Shown here: in pieces, positions 1-8,020 of the stretch
How positions within the stretch are numbered: position 1 is the first letter of the stretch
How the letters are laid out: each line of letters begins with the position of its first letter
Assembly (NCBI GenBank): GCA_001931875.2
Contig: MSJH02000569.1
Span: forward strand, 1-11,177
Length of the DNA: 11,177 nucleotides
From: Byssochlamys sp. IMV 00236
Taxonomy: Eukaryota; Ascomycota; Eurotiomycetes; Eurotiales; Thermoascaceae
Direction: 5' to 3'
Position numbers and translations under genes: made by a program
The notes under the pieces: generated by a model
The model's input: the letters and a program-made list of their open reading frames with translations, nothing else
Databases searched by the model: none
Told to the model about the DNA's origin: nothing

Positions 1-53
1 AAAAAAAAAAAAAAAAACAAAAACAAAAACAAAAACAAAGGGGAACAAAAAAA
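1..53. repeat. A-rich simple repeat, (AAAAAC)n
   Basis: A run of 17 A is followed by C at 18, 24, 30 and 36, giving a six-base AAAAAC period, then more A-rich sequence. It lies just beyond the 3' end of the importin gene. No coding potential is seen. The length of such tracts is often unreliable in assemblies. Confidence 0.85.
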
Positions 54-61
54 TGGAATGT

Positions 62-75
62 ATCTCTCTCTCTCT
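62..75. repeat. short CT microsatellite followed by a T run
   Basis: CT dinucleotides repeat from about 62 to 75 and run into a T tract. On the minus strand this reads as a GA repeat just after the AATAAA of the importin gene, so it lies at or beyond the expected cleavage site. Confidence 0.7.
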
Positions 76-80
76 TTTTT

Positions 81-86
81 TTTATT
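81..86 (-). terminator. poly(A) signal AATAAA of the importin gene
   Basis: TTTATT on the plus strand is AATAAA on the minus strand, about 27 nt past the TAA stop at 113-115. That is a normal distance for a compact fungal 3' UTR. It supports the stop chosen for the importin gene. Confidence 0.6.
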
Positions 87-112
87 TCTGTACCTTACAT
101 TTAGTCATATTG

Positions 113-2374
113 TTATGGACTAAGCAAGTCGTAGATTTGATTCAATACTGTTTGATCTACTTGATTCAAGAGAGCATTGATCGAAGGATGTTGAACAGCC
201 TTTCTTATGAGTTGTATTAAATCTATTGTATACACTGGATCCTGTCGAAAGATCTATACTTGATATATCAGCATCACCATTTCATTCTCCCAATATATAT
301 TACCTCGTTCTTTCTGTTCTTTTCAGGACTATCTTCTACTTCATAAATGTCTCCTTCCATATCTACTTCACTATACAAAACCCTTTATAATATATTAAAA
401 AAAAAGACCCTAAAATAGCAAATATCCATGTCCTTACTCGTCTCCTTCAATCTCTTTTATCTCTGGTCCCACGTCACTCCAGATAGCCATCAGATTGGGT
501 AATTTATTGATCATCAGTGGATACCCAGTCATTAATAAATTTGTAAGTCCAATGCATGCTAATTTCCTTGCTCTTGTTTGGCTGATATTATCAAACTATA
601 GAGACTAGTTAGTATGACCATTTTTCATTATATACAAATACCTTATCAAGCCAAGTGTCCAACACATGATTCACATAGTCTTCTTTTTGTTGATGTTTAT
701 CAGCCATCATTTCGATCAGTTGAATGACAAAGGATGTATCATATATTGACAAACGTGCCAATAAATTCATATAATTCATTAATGCATACCCATACATCTC
801 GCCTTGAAGTAGCATCTGAATGATGTTATCCATCAGTCCAGACTGTAAAAGCGAGTTTGCATAAAATTTCAAAGGCACTGATTGGAACGCTAGGTCGATC
901 GTGTGTGCGATATAGGCAGCAGCTTGTTCTCTCGATGTGCCTACCTTGTCTGCTAGTTTGCTAAATAAAGTCAGGCTGTGTTCGGGTATCAGCGTCGATG
1001 ACGCATCCAGCATGATGTAGCTATCAATGATCTTTAGCACCTTTCGAAGATTCTCTGTATCATAATCCAATAGTTCGAGGCAGGACGGTAAGAGCGACAT
1101 GATCTCAGGGCTGGATTGGAGTGTGCACTGGAGCATGGTCCACCAAAGGTCAAGCGAATCTTCCAAGAGATAAATATGTGCTTCCTAATTGAATATAAAT
1201 AAAACTGCATTTATATGTGTGGCAAAAATTCCTTACGTTATTACGATCAATGCAGTATCTTATCATGGGTATCAAAATATGATGTATCTGCATGGATTGC
1301 TCACCAAGTATCTATATAAAATGTGTTGGATTTGCCTGTAAGAATGCCATACTCACTTACACTTGTCAATTTGGTAAATACAACAACCAGTGAGGACTGA
1401 AGCAAAGGTTCAGTACCAGGGCCCCACAGAGGTGTAAGTAATTGAATGATTTGATCTGCATATGGTATAACCTATTTTTGTTTTTGTCAGTATCCCTCCT
1501 ATTTATATATATATGTATATATACTTTACTTCATGTCCTGTCCTATCCATAATAGCAGACAGATACGATATCAACTTCATCAATGTATCTGCTTCTTCAA
1601 CCTGGTTAACCATACTAAGCAAGAGATGAATAGCGATTCCCAAATAAGGTAATATGATCTGCGTCTCAAAATCCCAATCCTCCACCGCGTTCTTCAGCGC
1701 ATGGACAGCAGTCAATCTGACCACTAAATCTTCACTCTCGGCCATCAAGTCCAAAACGATCTGGTAGATCGTCTGACGACACTCTATACTGACACTTTCC
1801 GTGATCCATCTGCCTAGGAGCCAGGCTATACGTCTTCGTAAAATTTTTAGCTGTGGGTCCTTGTTGCTGGCCTCAGGCTTTAACCTTTTTGCTACAAATG
1901 ATTCAAAATCAAATCGACCATAGAGCGGATTGACGCCCAGTCCGATAGCGGTGTAGACTGCGTCCTTGAAGAGAAGGCTTTGTCGATCATGTACATCTTT
2001 TCAATGTTAGTCCAGTTTCTTTGCTAATCTTTTTCTCCCCCTACCACACACGCGATCCACCAAATTGATCATGATGGGAGCGAGCTGATCTCTGTGTTTT
2101 GACAGTAAACTCATGAACGTGATCTCTGCACAGGGCCTAATCTCAAATTCCCAGTTTTCAGAATCTGCTGCATTCGCCCATCCTTCAGGATCCTCTTCCC
2201 ATTTGGCAAAATCGTCGGGTGTCAACAACATGTATCGTCCGATCAACGTTTCAGCACAGAGCGTGACAAATTCAGGTGTGACGAATTGCTCATTGATAAT
2301 ATTGGCTGCTTCCAGCGTCAATGCCTTTTCTTCGTCTGTCACTGACAAAATGTCCAACTCGACTAACGAATGAT

Positions 2375-2421
<47 letters not shown>

Positions 2422-3746
2422 GTATGAACCCTTTACCAGACGTGTGTGTCGAATTCTTGATGGTCTCTTTTACCAAAAGCATGCCTTGTAATAAATGGTG
2501 TTCCAATACACCTTGTCCTATCATGATGTTTTGCCAGTAATATCGAATGATATCTAACCATGCTGGACATAATGTCACAGATACTGGATGTGCCTTTTGT
2601 AAAGCCAAATAAAGCGTGCCATACTCTTCAATGATGCTTTCTACCTCTTGAATCAGCTTGACTTGATTCATCTGAAGTAGGTTATATCCTTTTTTTTTTT
2701 TTTTTTTTACGGTTAAACTCTCTCTCTATTTTTTCATTCAATGACTCTTACTAAAATTCATGTACTGTTCTAAATGTCCTGAGCTGATGGCAATAAATGT
2801 CTACACTTGTTTTAATAACCCTACATATAACATATTCTATCTCTACATACCTTGGTCTCATCATACTTGTGAACATCTTTGATACCACTGACCATCAAGA
2901 TACGTAAACACTTGATGCAAGAGGCTGTGATCTGCAACTCGATTTCCTTTTGCTTTTGAACGTATCCCATATAAATCTGTGCAACCACTTGAAATAATTC
3001 TGGAGCGATCTCGGCAAACTGTTTGCGTCCACTAGCCAGTAACCGGGTACTGAGTTCGGCAAGAACTTCATACAGTGTCTCAAGTGCATGATGGTGAATG
3101 ACACTATTGTCAGCATTTGAAATGATCTTTAAGAGTGAACTTAGCAAATCAGGCCTACACTAAACTTGCTTAATTGATAATTGAAAATAAAACAGTAAAT
3201 GATTGTCTCTGTACCATTGGTGAGGATAATCGATGCGAGCAATTCGAGCAATAATAACTGCATTCTGTGAAGTGAGCTTTGGGGGAATAAAAAGATTAGA
3301 TACAGTTACTTTTTTCATTATATATATATATACCTTCTTGTTGGGTTCATCCATAAACCCGAGAAGTCGTTGACGAATCACCGTCTTTTCCTCGGGATCG
3401 ATAGGACTATAGAATAGATTAGATAAAAAGTTCTAATATATCTAAACATGTTTAACTTTTTGGCAGTTTTTCTCCAGAAACGATCAATGCCATTCTTTAG
3501 ATAAATGCCACTCAATACTCGAATGTCATGGTGGATGTTGGAATCATAAAATATATCCTTTTTTCATATAATTAGACCTCTTTCTTTTTTGAAATGTCAT
3601 TTTCTTTTTTTTACTTGTAAGGTGGCAAAAAACCTAGGCGCGTTCTCCCATTGTTTTAACATGTCTTCGGCTTGTTTCATACGGTAATAATCTTGTGAAG
3701 TGGCTTCACTAAGAACCGCAAGAAGTTGGCTTTTGGCTTCACTCAT
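113..3746 (-). CDS. importin-11 / Kap120-type karyopherin-beta, 15 exons, 941 aa
   Basis: This is a nuclear transport receptor of the importin-beta superfamily, a HEAT-repeat solenoid that carries cargo through nuclear pores under Ran control. Exons, 5' to 3': 3615-3746, 3457-3557, 3334-3406, 3215-3276, 2851-3154, 2752-2800, 2437-2661, 2045-2362, 1530-1996, 1361-1471, 1237-1311, 642-1184, 438-595, 304-370, 113-253. They total 2826 nt and join in one frame. The importin-beta N-terminal domain is at about residues 27-95 (NGIDRFWRKTAKK). Importin-11 family landmarks appear in order: YPHQWPDL, WEEDPEGW near residue 370, LLFKDAVYTAIGLG, LRRRIAWLLGRWI, EDLVVRLTAV, YLLEDSLDLWW and the C-terminal FRQDPVYTIDLIQLI. 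The length is close to human IPO11 (about 975 aa) and a little under yeast Kap120. The start at 3746 gives MSEAKSQLLAVL directly before the domain. Family assignment is firm, from remembered homologues; individual splice sites are inferred from phase, with the exon 6/7 junction least certain. Confidence 0.93.
596..641 (-). other. intron 12 of the importin gene, with consensus branch site
   Basis: This 46-nt intron is the shortest in the gene. It runs from donor GTATTT to acceptor CTATAG and contains the perfect branch-point sequence TACTAAC on the minus strand. It is one of the clearest splice-signal sets here and supports the gene model. Confidence 0.85.
2363..2436 (-). other. intron 7 of the importin gene, carrying a 43-nt homopolymer
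   Basis: Donor GTAAAG at 2436 and acceptor GTTAG ending at 2363 join exons 7 and 8 in phase 1. The intron is 74 nt long, and plus-strand 2378-2420 is an unbroken T run of 43, which is poly(A) in the transcript. Without it the intron would be only 31 nt. Read-through of the run would add a long string of lysines, so it must be intronic. Confidence 0.8.
2662..2751 (-). other. intron 6 of the importin gene, with T19 run and tandem acceptors
   Basis: The donor is GTAAGA at 2751. Plus-strand 2690-2708 is a run of 19 T, poly(A) in the transcript. Two AG dinucleotides lie 10 nt apart at the 3' end: TTCAG ending at 2672 and CAAG ending at 2662. Only the second keeps the exon 6 to exon 7 reading frame. 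Confidence 0.65.
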
Positions 3747-3881
3747 CTATTATGAATAAAATAAAAAAGAAGATACGAGAACGATGGGGGACTTTTTGAC
3801 AGATAATCAAAGTAGAAGTGTGTACGAATGAAGAGGGACCTGAAAAATCCAAAGTCACACCATGGTTTCTTTCTGTAGAGT

Positions 3882-3889
3882 CTTTTATA
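3882..3889 (-). promoter_or_regulatory. candidate TATA box of the importin gene
   Basis: TATAAAAG on the minus strand lies about 136 nt upstream of the ATG at 3746, in the 265-nt gap between the importin gene and the secreted-protein gene. A two-codon ATG-GTG-TGA lies at 3855-3863, close to where transcription could start. Both roles are inferred from position only. Confidence 0.35.
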
Positions 3890-3970
3890 AAGTAAAGCGC
3901 ATCTCTCTTTATCATTCATGAATGACGCACAGAAGCAAAAAATATTGAAATATATAAAAGAATAACCAAG

Positions 3971-3987
3971 TTTATTAAAGTTTTATT
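3971..3987 (-). terminator. two poly(A) signals of the 4012-4323 gene
   Basis: Two AATAAA hexamers on the minus strand (3982-3987 and 3971-3976) lie about 25 and 36 nt past the TAA at 4012-4014. With the upstream TATA box they delimit a compact transcription unit. Confidence 0.6.
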
Positions 3988-4011
3988 ATACTTTAACACT
4001 GCGAAGTCCCT

Positions 4012-4323
4012 TTAGGAGGCTGAAGGCGCTGGTGCTTTTGGTGCTGCTGCTGCTGGAGGCGCTTGTCTTGGTCTTCGAAATGGGAATCTTCTTTTTTGTA
4101 TCTGTCCTGCTGGGCTTTGAGTAGGTTGTCCCTCAGTCAGTTCGGCGCCTGGATAATTACCATCGAGAGCAGGAGCACTTGGATCATTAGTAGCAGGAAT
4201 AGGATCACCGCCAGGAACAAGAGCATCTGAAGGACCTGTACCTTGTTGAGGAGGAGGAGGAGCAGCAAAGCCAATAGCGGCAAAAGAAGCACAAATAGTA
4301 AGAATAACAAGCTTGATTTGCAT
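4012..4323 (-). CDS. small secreted Pro-rich protein with acidic pro-region, KRR site and cationic tail
   Basis: I do not recognise a family. The 103-residue product begins with a clear signal peptide (MQIKLVILTICASFAAIGFA, cleavage near residue 20-21), so it should enter the secretory pathway. Residues 21-76 are rich in Pro, Gly and Ala and carry six Asp/Glu and no Lys/Arg. A Kex2-like Lys-Arg-Arg follows at 77-79, then a cationic stretch (FPFRRPRQ) and an Ala/Pro tail ending PAPSAS. The last part has five Arg and two Lys and no acidic residue. The start at 4323 is the first ATG; the upstream in-frame codon at 4335 is TTG. There are no cysteines after the signal peptide. The unit has its own TATA box and two AATAAA signals and no intron. 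It could be a processed peptide precursor or a wall-associated protein. Confidence 0.8.
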   Translation of the reverse strand: MQIKLVILTICASFAAIGFAAPPPPQQGTGPSDALVPGGDPIPATNDPSAPALDGNYPGAELTEGQPTQSPAGQIQKRRFPFRRPRQAPPAAAAPKAPAPSAS

Positions 4324-4377
4324 CTTTGTGAACAAAAGTACTACTGTATCCTTTTTTTTTGTGAAAGCTCTGCCTCT

Positions 4378-4385
4378 CTTTTATA
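4378..4385 (-). promoter_or_regulatory. TATA box of the secreted Pro-rich protein gene
   Basis: TATAAAAG on the minus strand lies about 55 nt upstream of the ATG at 4323. This implies a 5' UTR of roughly 30 nt. It is a canonical TATA sequence in a suitable place. Confidence 0.6.
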
Positions 4386-5539
4386 TCAAAAACAAATCCA
4401 TGTGGACACTGTTGTCATAGCCGCTTACTATTGGTCATAGGCATACTTTACTATTATTGGTTAGATGCGCCCTGTTTCCCTCTTTGTTTTGTTGATCATT
4501 CATAAGTATATAAGCTGCGGGGGGTATGTTCGCTGTATGCACACCTTGATTTTACTTGGATCGACAAATCAGCTTGAGAAAAAAATACATGTAAACATGT
4601 TCTTGTATATGCTCTTCTAAACTTATTTGTATGCATTTAATTGAATAAGCTATTTATTTAATAATACAAATGAGCACAGGGGGGAAAATGTTCTGTTTTG
4701 ATTGGGACAACCCTTTAGGACGATCATGCTTAAAAAAGAGCTTTTCTGGAGTTTAAGAGTAATGGAAGTGTATGCACAAGGGACAACTGTGAATATGCTT
4801 ATAGATATAAACAGGAACATATGATGTCATTCACATAGCATAGTTCATCCGAGATTTACAACATGGTCAAGGCTTGACATTGAGAAGCTGATGCAAACCC
4901 TACAGCTGCTCAAAATGAAGCAGATGCCCGCTAGAATGAATTGTCTATGAATCATCATACGGCGCAAGTACTGTTCAGGCAGTTTGACCACACTATCTAA
5001 ATGAACTGTACTTGGAAAGTTCTTCTGGATACGTAAAGCTCATGGTGAAGCTGGTTCTGGGGATACGTCCTCATAACTACTAGCTTTAAGGGTTGATGTA
5101 CAAAAGGTTTAACGAACAAAAATGTTTGGCTTTGATGTGATATTACATCACTTGTACTTGTCGCATAACATAAAGCTGCATGCCTATAATACTCGAGAGT
5201 ACGATATTACTTATAATCGTATAACGTGAAATGCGGTCATAAATATATGTTATTGTTTGATCTTTTCATTGTACTTGGCAAGTAAGATACGAACGTTTTG
5301 GTCCGCACTTTCTACTAGCTCACGGCAAAGAAGGTCTTGGCCTAAAGAAGATGACATACAAATCTGCAGTGTAACCTTGAGAGTACAAGGTTGGTTCTTT
5401 TTCACAGAAGACTTTAAAGTGCATCATGCATTTCTTCCTTAACTTTTGGTCTTGACACTATTCTTAAAGTAAACAAAAGTTCTCCTTTATACAAGTCATT
5501 GACAACTAACAAAGGAATGCGTAATTGTCTAATCTTAGA
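4386..5539. other. intergenic region, 1.15 kb, with no convincing gene
   Basis: No frame here has a start, length and family features that I would call a gene. A plus-strand TATATAAG (4507-4514) looks like a core promoter, but the first downstream ATGs open frames of only a few codons. A stop-to-stop open stretch of about 64 codons lies on the minus strand at 4846-5042, mirrored on the plus strand by a stop-broken frame. A second minus-strand open stretch of 45 codons (5323-5457) has no start. These may be remnants of old coding sequence or chance. Confidence 0.5.
4507..4514 (+). promoter_or_regulatory. orphan TATA-box-like sequence
   Basis: TATATAAG is followed by a G-rich stretch. It points away from the minus-strand gene at 4012-4323, whose TATA box is about 120 bp away. 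No coding region follows it closely, so it may serve a non-coding transcript, a dead gene, or nothing. Confidence 0.25.
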
Positions 5540-7264
5540 ATGTCACGTTGGAAGGAGCTGCCTAACGAAATCCTGTGTGAAATATTTGAACAGCTTAAAT
5601 CCAACTCTGGATTGTACGAATTAATAGAATGCCAGCTTGTCTGTAAGAACTGGCGAAAACACGCAAGTTCTACCCTTTATCGAGAACTTGGGTTTGATGG
5701 GTGTTTGCAAGGGGAAAAATTCACCAAATGTATGCAGAACAGTTGTCTGGGAAGCCTTGTTCGGGAGATAACCATTTGGTGTTATAGTAAAGATGAGACT
5801 GAAAGGTTAATTTCACTTATCTATAAACTTGCTGAGACGTGTCCAAACGTAGAGGTTTTCGATGGTGCGCTCCGCCACAGCCATTGGGATGCTCTTAGAG
5901 GAGCTGTAGGAAGCTATTGGAAACAGCTTAAGCGACTTCCTGAACCACACTGGTCTATGCGCAGTGATGAGGATACCTTTTCGAATTATTACACGCTCGC
6001 GTATGTTTGTCGCCGCACTCTTACTCATATCGTTCTGCCACCAACATCTCCATTTAGCTCACAGTTTACAAGAGTTCTTCCTCTGCTGCCATTCTTCATA
6101 GGCTTGACACATCTCACAGTTGCCCCCAATATTCGTATGCCTACCCTCATGGAATTTGATGAGGCTATTCAGCAATGCCCCAATTTGACGTGTTTTACAG
6201 TACACCTTTCTCCAGGTGCTCCAATTGAAGCGATTGCTGGCGACACGAATCGCTATGATGTGTTCTCTATACAGCCTCACTTCAAGCTTAAAAAACTTGA
6301 AGTAAAAATTTGCCTTCATCAAGATACGTTTGACTATATCATGCACACATTTCCCAATCTAGAATGCTGTAACGTACACCTATTTTTTAATGAAGATCTT
6401 CTTAACCGTATTGGATCTTGGATGACAAGACATTACGAAGAAAAGCTGCGGGCATTCCAAAAGTACCTAAGCAGCAGAAAGTGCGACTGGTTCTGGACTT
6501 TTGGATCATTTCCTGTGATTGAGTATCTACAGCGTACTACAAATCCTGTCGTGCGAATTTATGCTAGTTTTTTTCCATCACTCCGTATACAGCAAGACAA
6601 CATTACTTGGACTATGGATAATACAAGAGAGAACACTGATAGACTACAAGGACTATTCAAAAAATGCCATGTCATCAAAGAAGCTTACATGAAAGCGTCT
6701 GGTAATCACGACATAGATCATCCCATACTGGCCCTTCTTTCAGAATGCAAAGGATTAGAAAAATTAACTTTCGAAACAACCTCTAGGGGCATTTCACTAA
6801 TCAAATCTCGGGTATCAAATCAGATCCTGAGCTCTTCGTTGATTACGTTAAAGTTAATTGTCACAGAAATACGACCAGAAGCACTAACTGCTTTCTCGTA
6901 TGCCTATCCAGAATTACGCAACTTGGTTATTGAAAGCTGTTATTTTGGTAACATGTCGCCCATGTTTGAAATAGATATGCCCAAGACTAATTTCAATCAC
7001 TTGCAAATACATCTTGTTGTTGGTCTATTCATTCATGGTGGGTGTGAAAGTGAGGTAAAAAAACCGGTTATCTTGGAAATCACTTCACAAAAGTCGAGAT
7101 CCAAGCGATTTTTGACAAACTTTGTTGCGCCAAATCATATTGAAGAGTTTACCACCAACAAGGAATACGAGTACATGTTTGTGATTAACTGTGCTGGTAT
7201 TGATTATCTCAGTTTATCAATTAACAAAATGCATATGCTTAAAAAGTATCCATTACTTTTGTAA
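5540..7264 (+). CDS. F-box protein with LRR-like repeats, 574 aa, intronless
   Basis: F-box proteins bind Skp1 and bring substrates to SCF ubiquitin ligases; here the substrate is unknown. The F-box is at about residues 4-47 (WKELPNEILCEIFEQL, then LVCKNW and LYRELGF), matching the usual LP-x-EIL-x-x-IF and LVCK-x-W pattern. The remainder has irregular leucine-rich stretches such as LTHLTVAP, KLKKLEVKI, FPNLECCNVHL, LEKLTFETT and PELRNLVIESC, spread over roughly residues 100-480. This layout is common in fungal FBXL-like families. The start at 5540 is the first ATG in frame; the codon at 5525 is TTG. The frame is intact to TAA at 7262-7264, with AATAAA at 7266-7271. There is no intron, unlike the importin gene, and decayed transposons lie directly downstream. 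The F-box call is secure; the repeat assignment is moderate. Confidence 0.9.
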   Translation: MSRWKELPNEILCEIFEQLKSNSGLYELIECQLVCKNWRKHASSTLYRELGFDGCLQGEKFTKCMQNSCLGSLVREITIWCYSKDETERLISLIYKLAETCPNVEVFDGALRHSHWDALRGAVGSYWKQLKRLPEPHWSMRSDEDTFSNYYTLAYVCRRTLTHIVLPPTSPFSSQFTRVLPLLPFFIGLTHLTVAPNIRMPTLMEFDEAIQQCPNLTCFTVHLSPGAPIEAIAGDTNRYDVFSIQPHFKLKKLEVKICLHQDTFDYIMHTFPNLECCNVHLFFNEDLLNRIGSWMTRHYEEKLRAFQKYLSSRKCDWFWTFGSFPVIEYLQRTTNPVVRIYASFFPSLRIQQDNITWTMDNTRENTDRLQGLFKKCHVIKEAYMKASGNHDIDHPILALLSECKGLEKLTFETTSRGISLIKSRVSNQILSSSLITLKLIVTEIRPEALTAFSYAYPELRNLVIESCYFGNMSPMFEIDMPKTNFNHLQIHLVVGLFIHGGCESEVKKPVILEITSQKSRSKRFLTNFVAPNHIEEFTTNKEYEYMFVINCAGIDYLSLSINKMHMLKKYPLLL

Positions 7265-7265
7265 T

Positions 7266-7271
7266 AATAAA
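7266..7271 (+). terminator. poly(A) signal of the F-box gene
   Basis: AATAAA starts one base after the TAA stop, which is unusually close. A second AATAAA lies at 7358-7363, about 95 nt past the stop. The second fits a normal 3' UTR length better, and either or both may be used. Confidence 0.5.
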
Positions 7272-7363
7272 GCCCAATGCGTCATTTATTTTACGCTATG
7301 TAAACTCAAGCTTTTTTTCAGCAAAAGCATGTAATCGAGAGACTGAATCAAGTGTAAAATAAA

Positions 7364-7855
7364 GGTATTATCATTGATTACATTTCATAAATAAGAAATT
7401 CAAGTTCTTTGACGTTTATTTTTCTTGTTGAAGTTTGATAACGTCATTCTCTTGCAGACGTACGGTACGAATATTCCTTGCTGATTAATGGTGGCTCGCT
7501 TATAGGAGCGCATGGTTATTTTCTGCAGACATGGCTCTTCCTGATATTCAACCGACTGGGTCCAAAGTCAGTCTCTCACACTGATACTGTTCAGCAAACA
7601 AAACATAGTCTTCTTTGACAGAACTTTGAAGGCCACACTTCATCCACCACACTTATTTGACGACGTGGTGTGTGTAGCTACGGCCATCTTGGAAATCACG
7701 AATCTTCATTAGCACCTTCAAATACGCCGCCTGTTCAATAATTCCAGAAGATAACAGCTATGATTTGTTAGTTGACAAATTAGGTTCTCGAACCATTATT
7801 GAAAATACCGTACTGCAACAAAGGCATTGCGGTTGACGATTACACTTGTGTCTGA
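7364..7855. other. non-coding or decayed region before the transposon relics
   Basis: No intact gene is seen. On the minus strand one frame from an ATG at 7796 to TAA at 7416 reads like protein in two blocks of about 34 codons each (for example EQAAYLKVLMKIRDF and VKEDYVLFAEQYQCERL). It has five internal stops, at 7758, 7653, 7548, 7500 and 7485. That stop density is not clearly below chance for this base composition, so it may be a dead gene or nothing. Confidence 0.3.
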
Positions 7856-8020
7856 TTCCCTTCCCTTCCACCTGACGCTCCTATTATCCAGTTCCAGCTC
7901 TCCAAGATTCCCTTTTATTCTTCGACTGGCCTTAAGGATGGCCAACGTGCTTTGTTTTCCCTATTTGGTTCCATTATTGAAAGAGGTATCCACCGTTCCC
8001 AAGTTTACAAGCAACTATAT
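7856..8020 (+). pseudogene. possible RRM-like fragment of a retrotransposon ORF1
   Basis: A 55-codon open frame follows a TGA at 7853. It contains APIIQFQLSKIPF, then GLKDGQRALFSLFG, then SIIERGIHR. The strand-helix-strand order resembles the RRM-like domain of ORF1 proteins from non-LTR retrotransposons in Mucoromycota genomes. The match is a recollection of pattern, not a search result. The frame ends at TGA 8021-8023 and overlaps the start of the MULE relic in another frame. If real, it is a short dead fragment. A chance open frame is the alternative. Confidence 0.3.

Noticed and set aside
2113..2373. 86-codon plus-strand open frame
   Set aside because: It is antisense to importin exon 8, whose protein has clear family landmarks (WEEDPEGW); a shadow frame.
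2895..3116. 73-codon minus-strand frame overlapping exon 5
   Set aside because: It is the same strand but another frame of exon 5; the exon 5 frame joins both neighbours in phase and this one does not.
3912..3925. 14-bp perfect palindrome TCATTCATGAATGA upstream of the importin gene
   Set aside because: It could be a transcription-factor site, but a single A+T-rich palindrome without a second copy or known factor cannot be supported.
4243..4440. 65-codon plus-strand frame
   Set aside because: It is antisense to the signal peptide and promoter of the 4012-4323 gene, with a composition explained by that gene's Pro/Ala codons.
5257..5442. 61-codon plus-strand frame before the F-box gene
   Set aside because: It has no family features, promoter or poly(A) signal, and the opposite strand reads no worse; treated as chance.
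5525..5539. Upstream TTG start for the F-box protein, and similar non-ATG starts at 4335 and 9361
   Set aside because: Nuclear fungal genes use ATG almost without exception; in each case a good ATG lies a few codons further in and leaves the signal peptide or F-box intact.
5813..6346. Two minus-strand frames (71 and 95 codons) inside the F-box gene
   Set aside because: They are antisense shadows of an intact 574-residue coding sequence.
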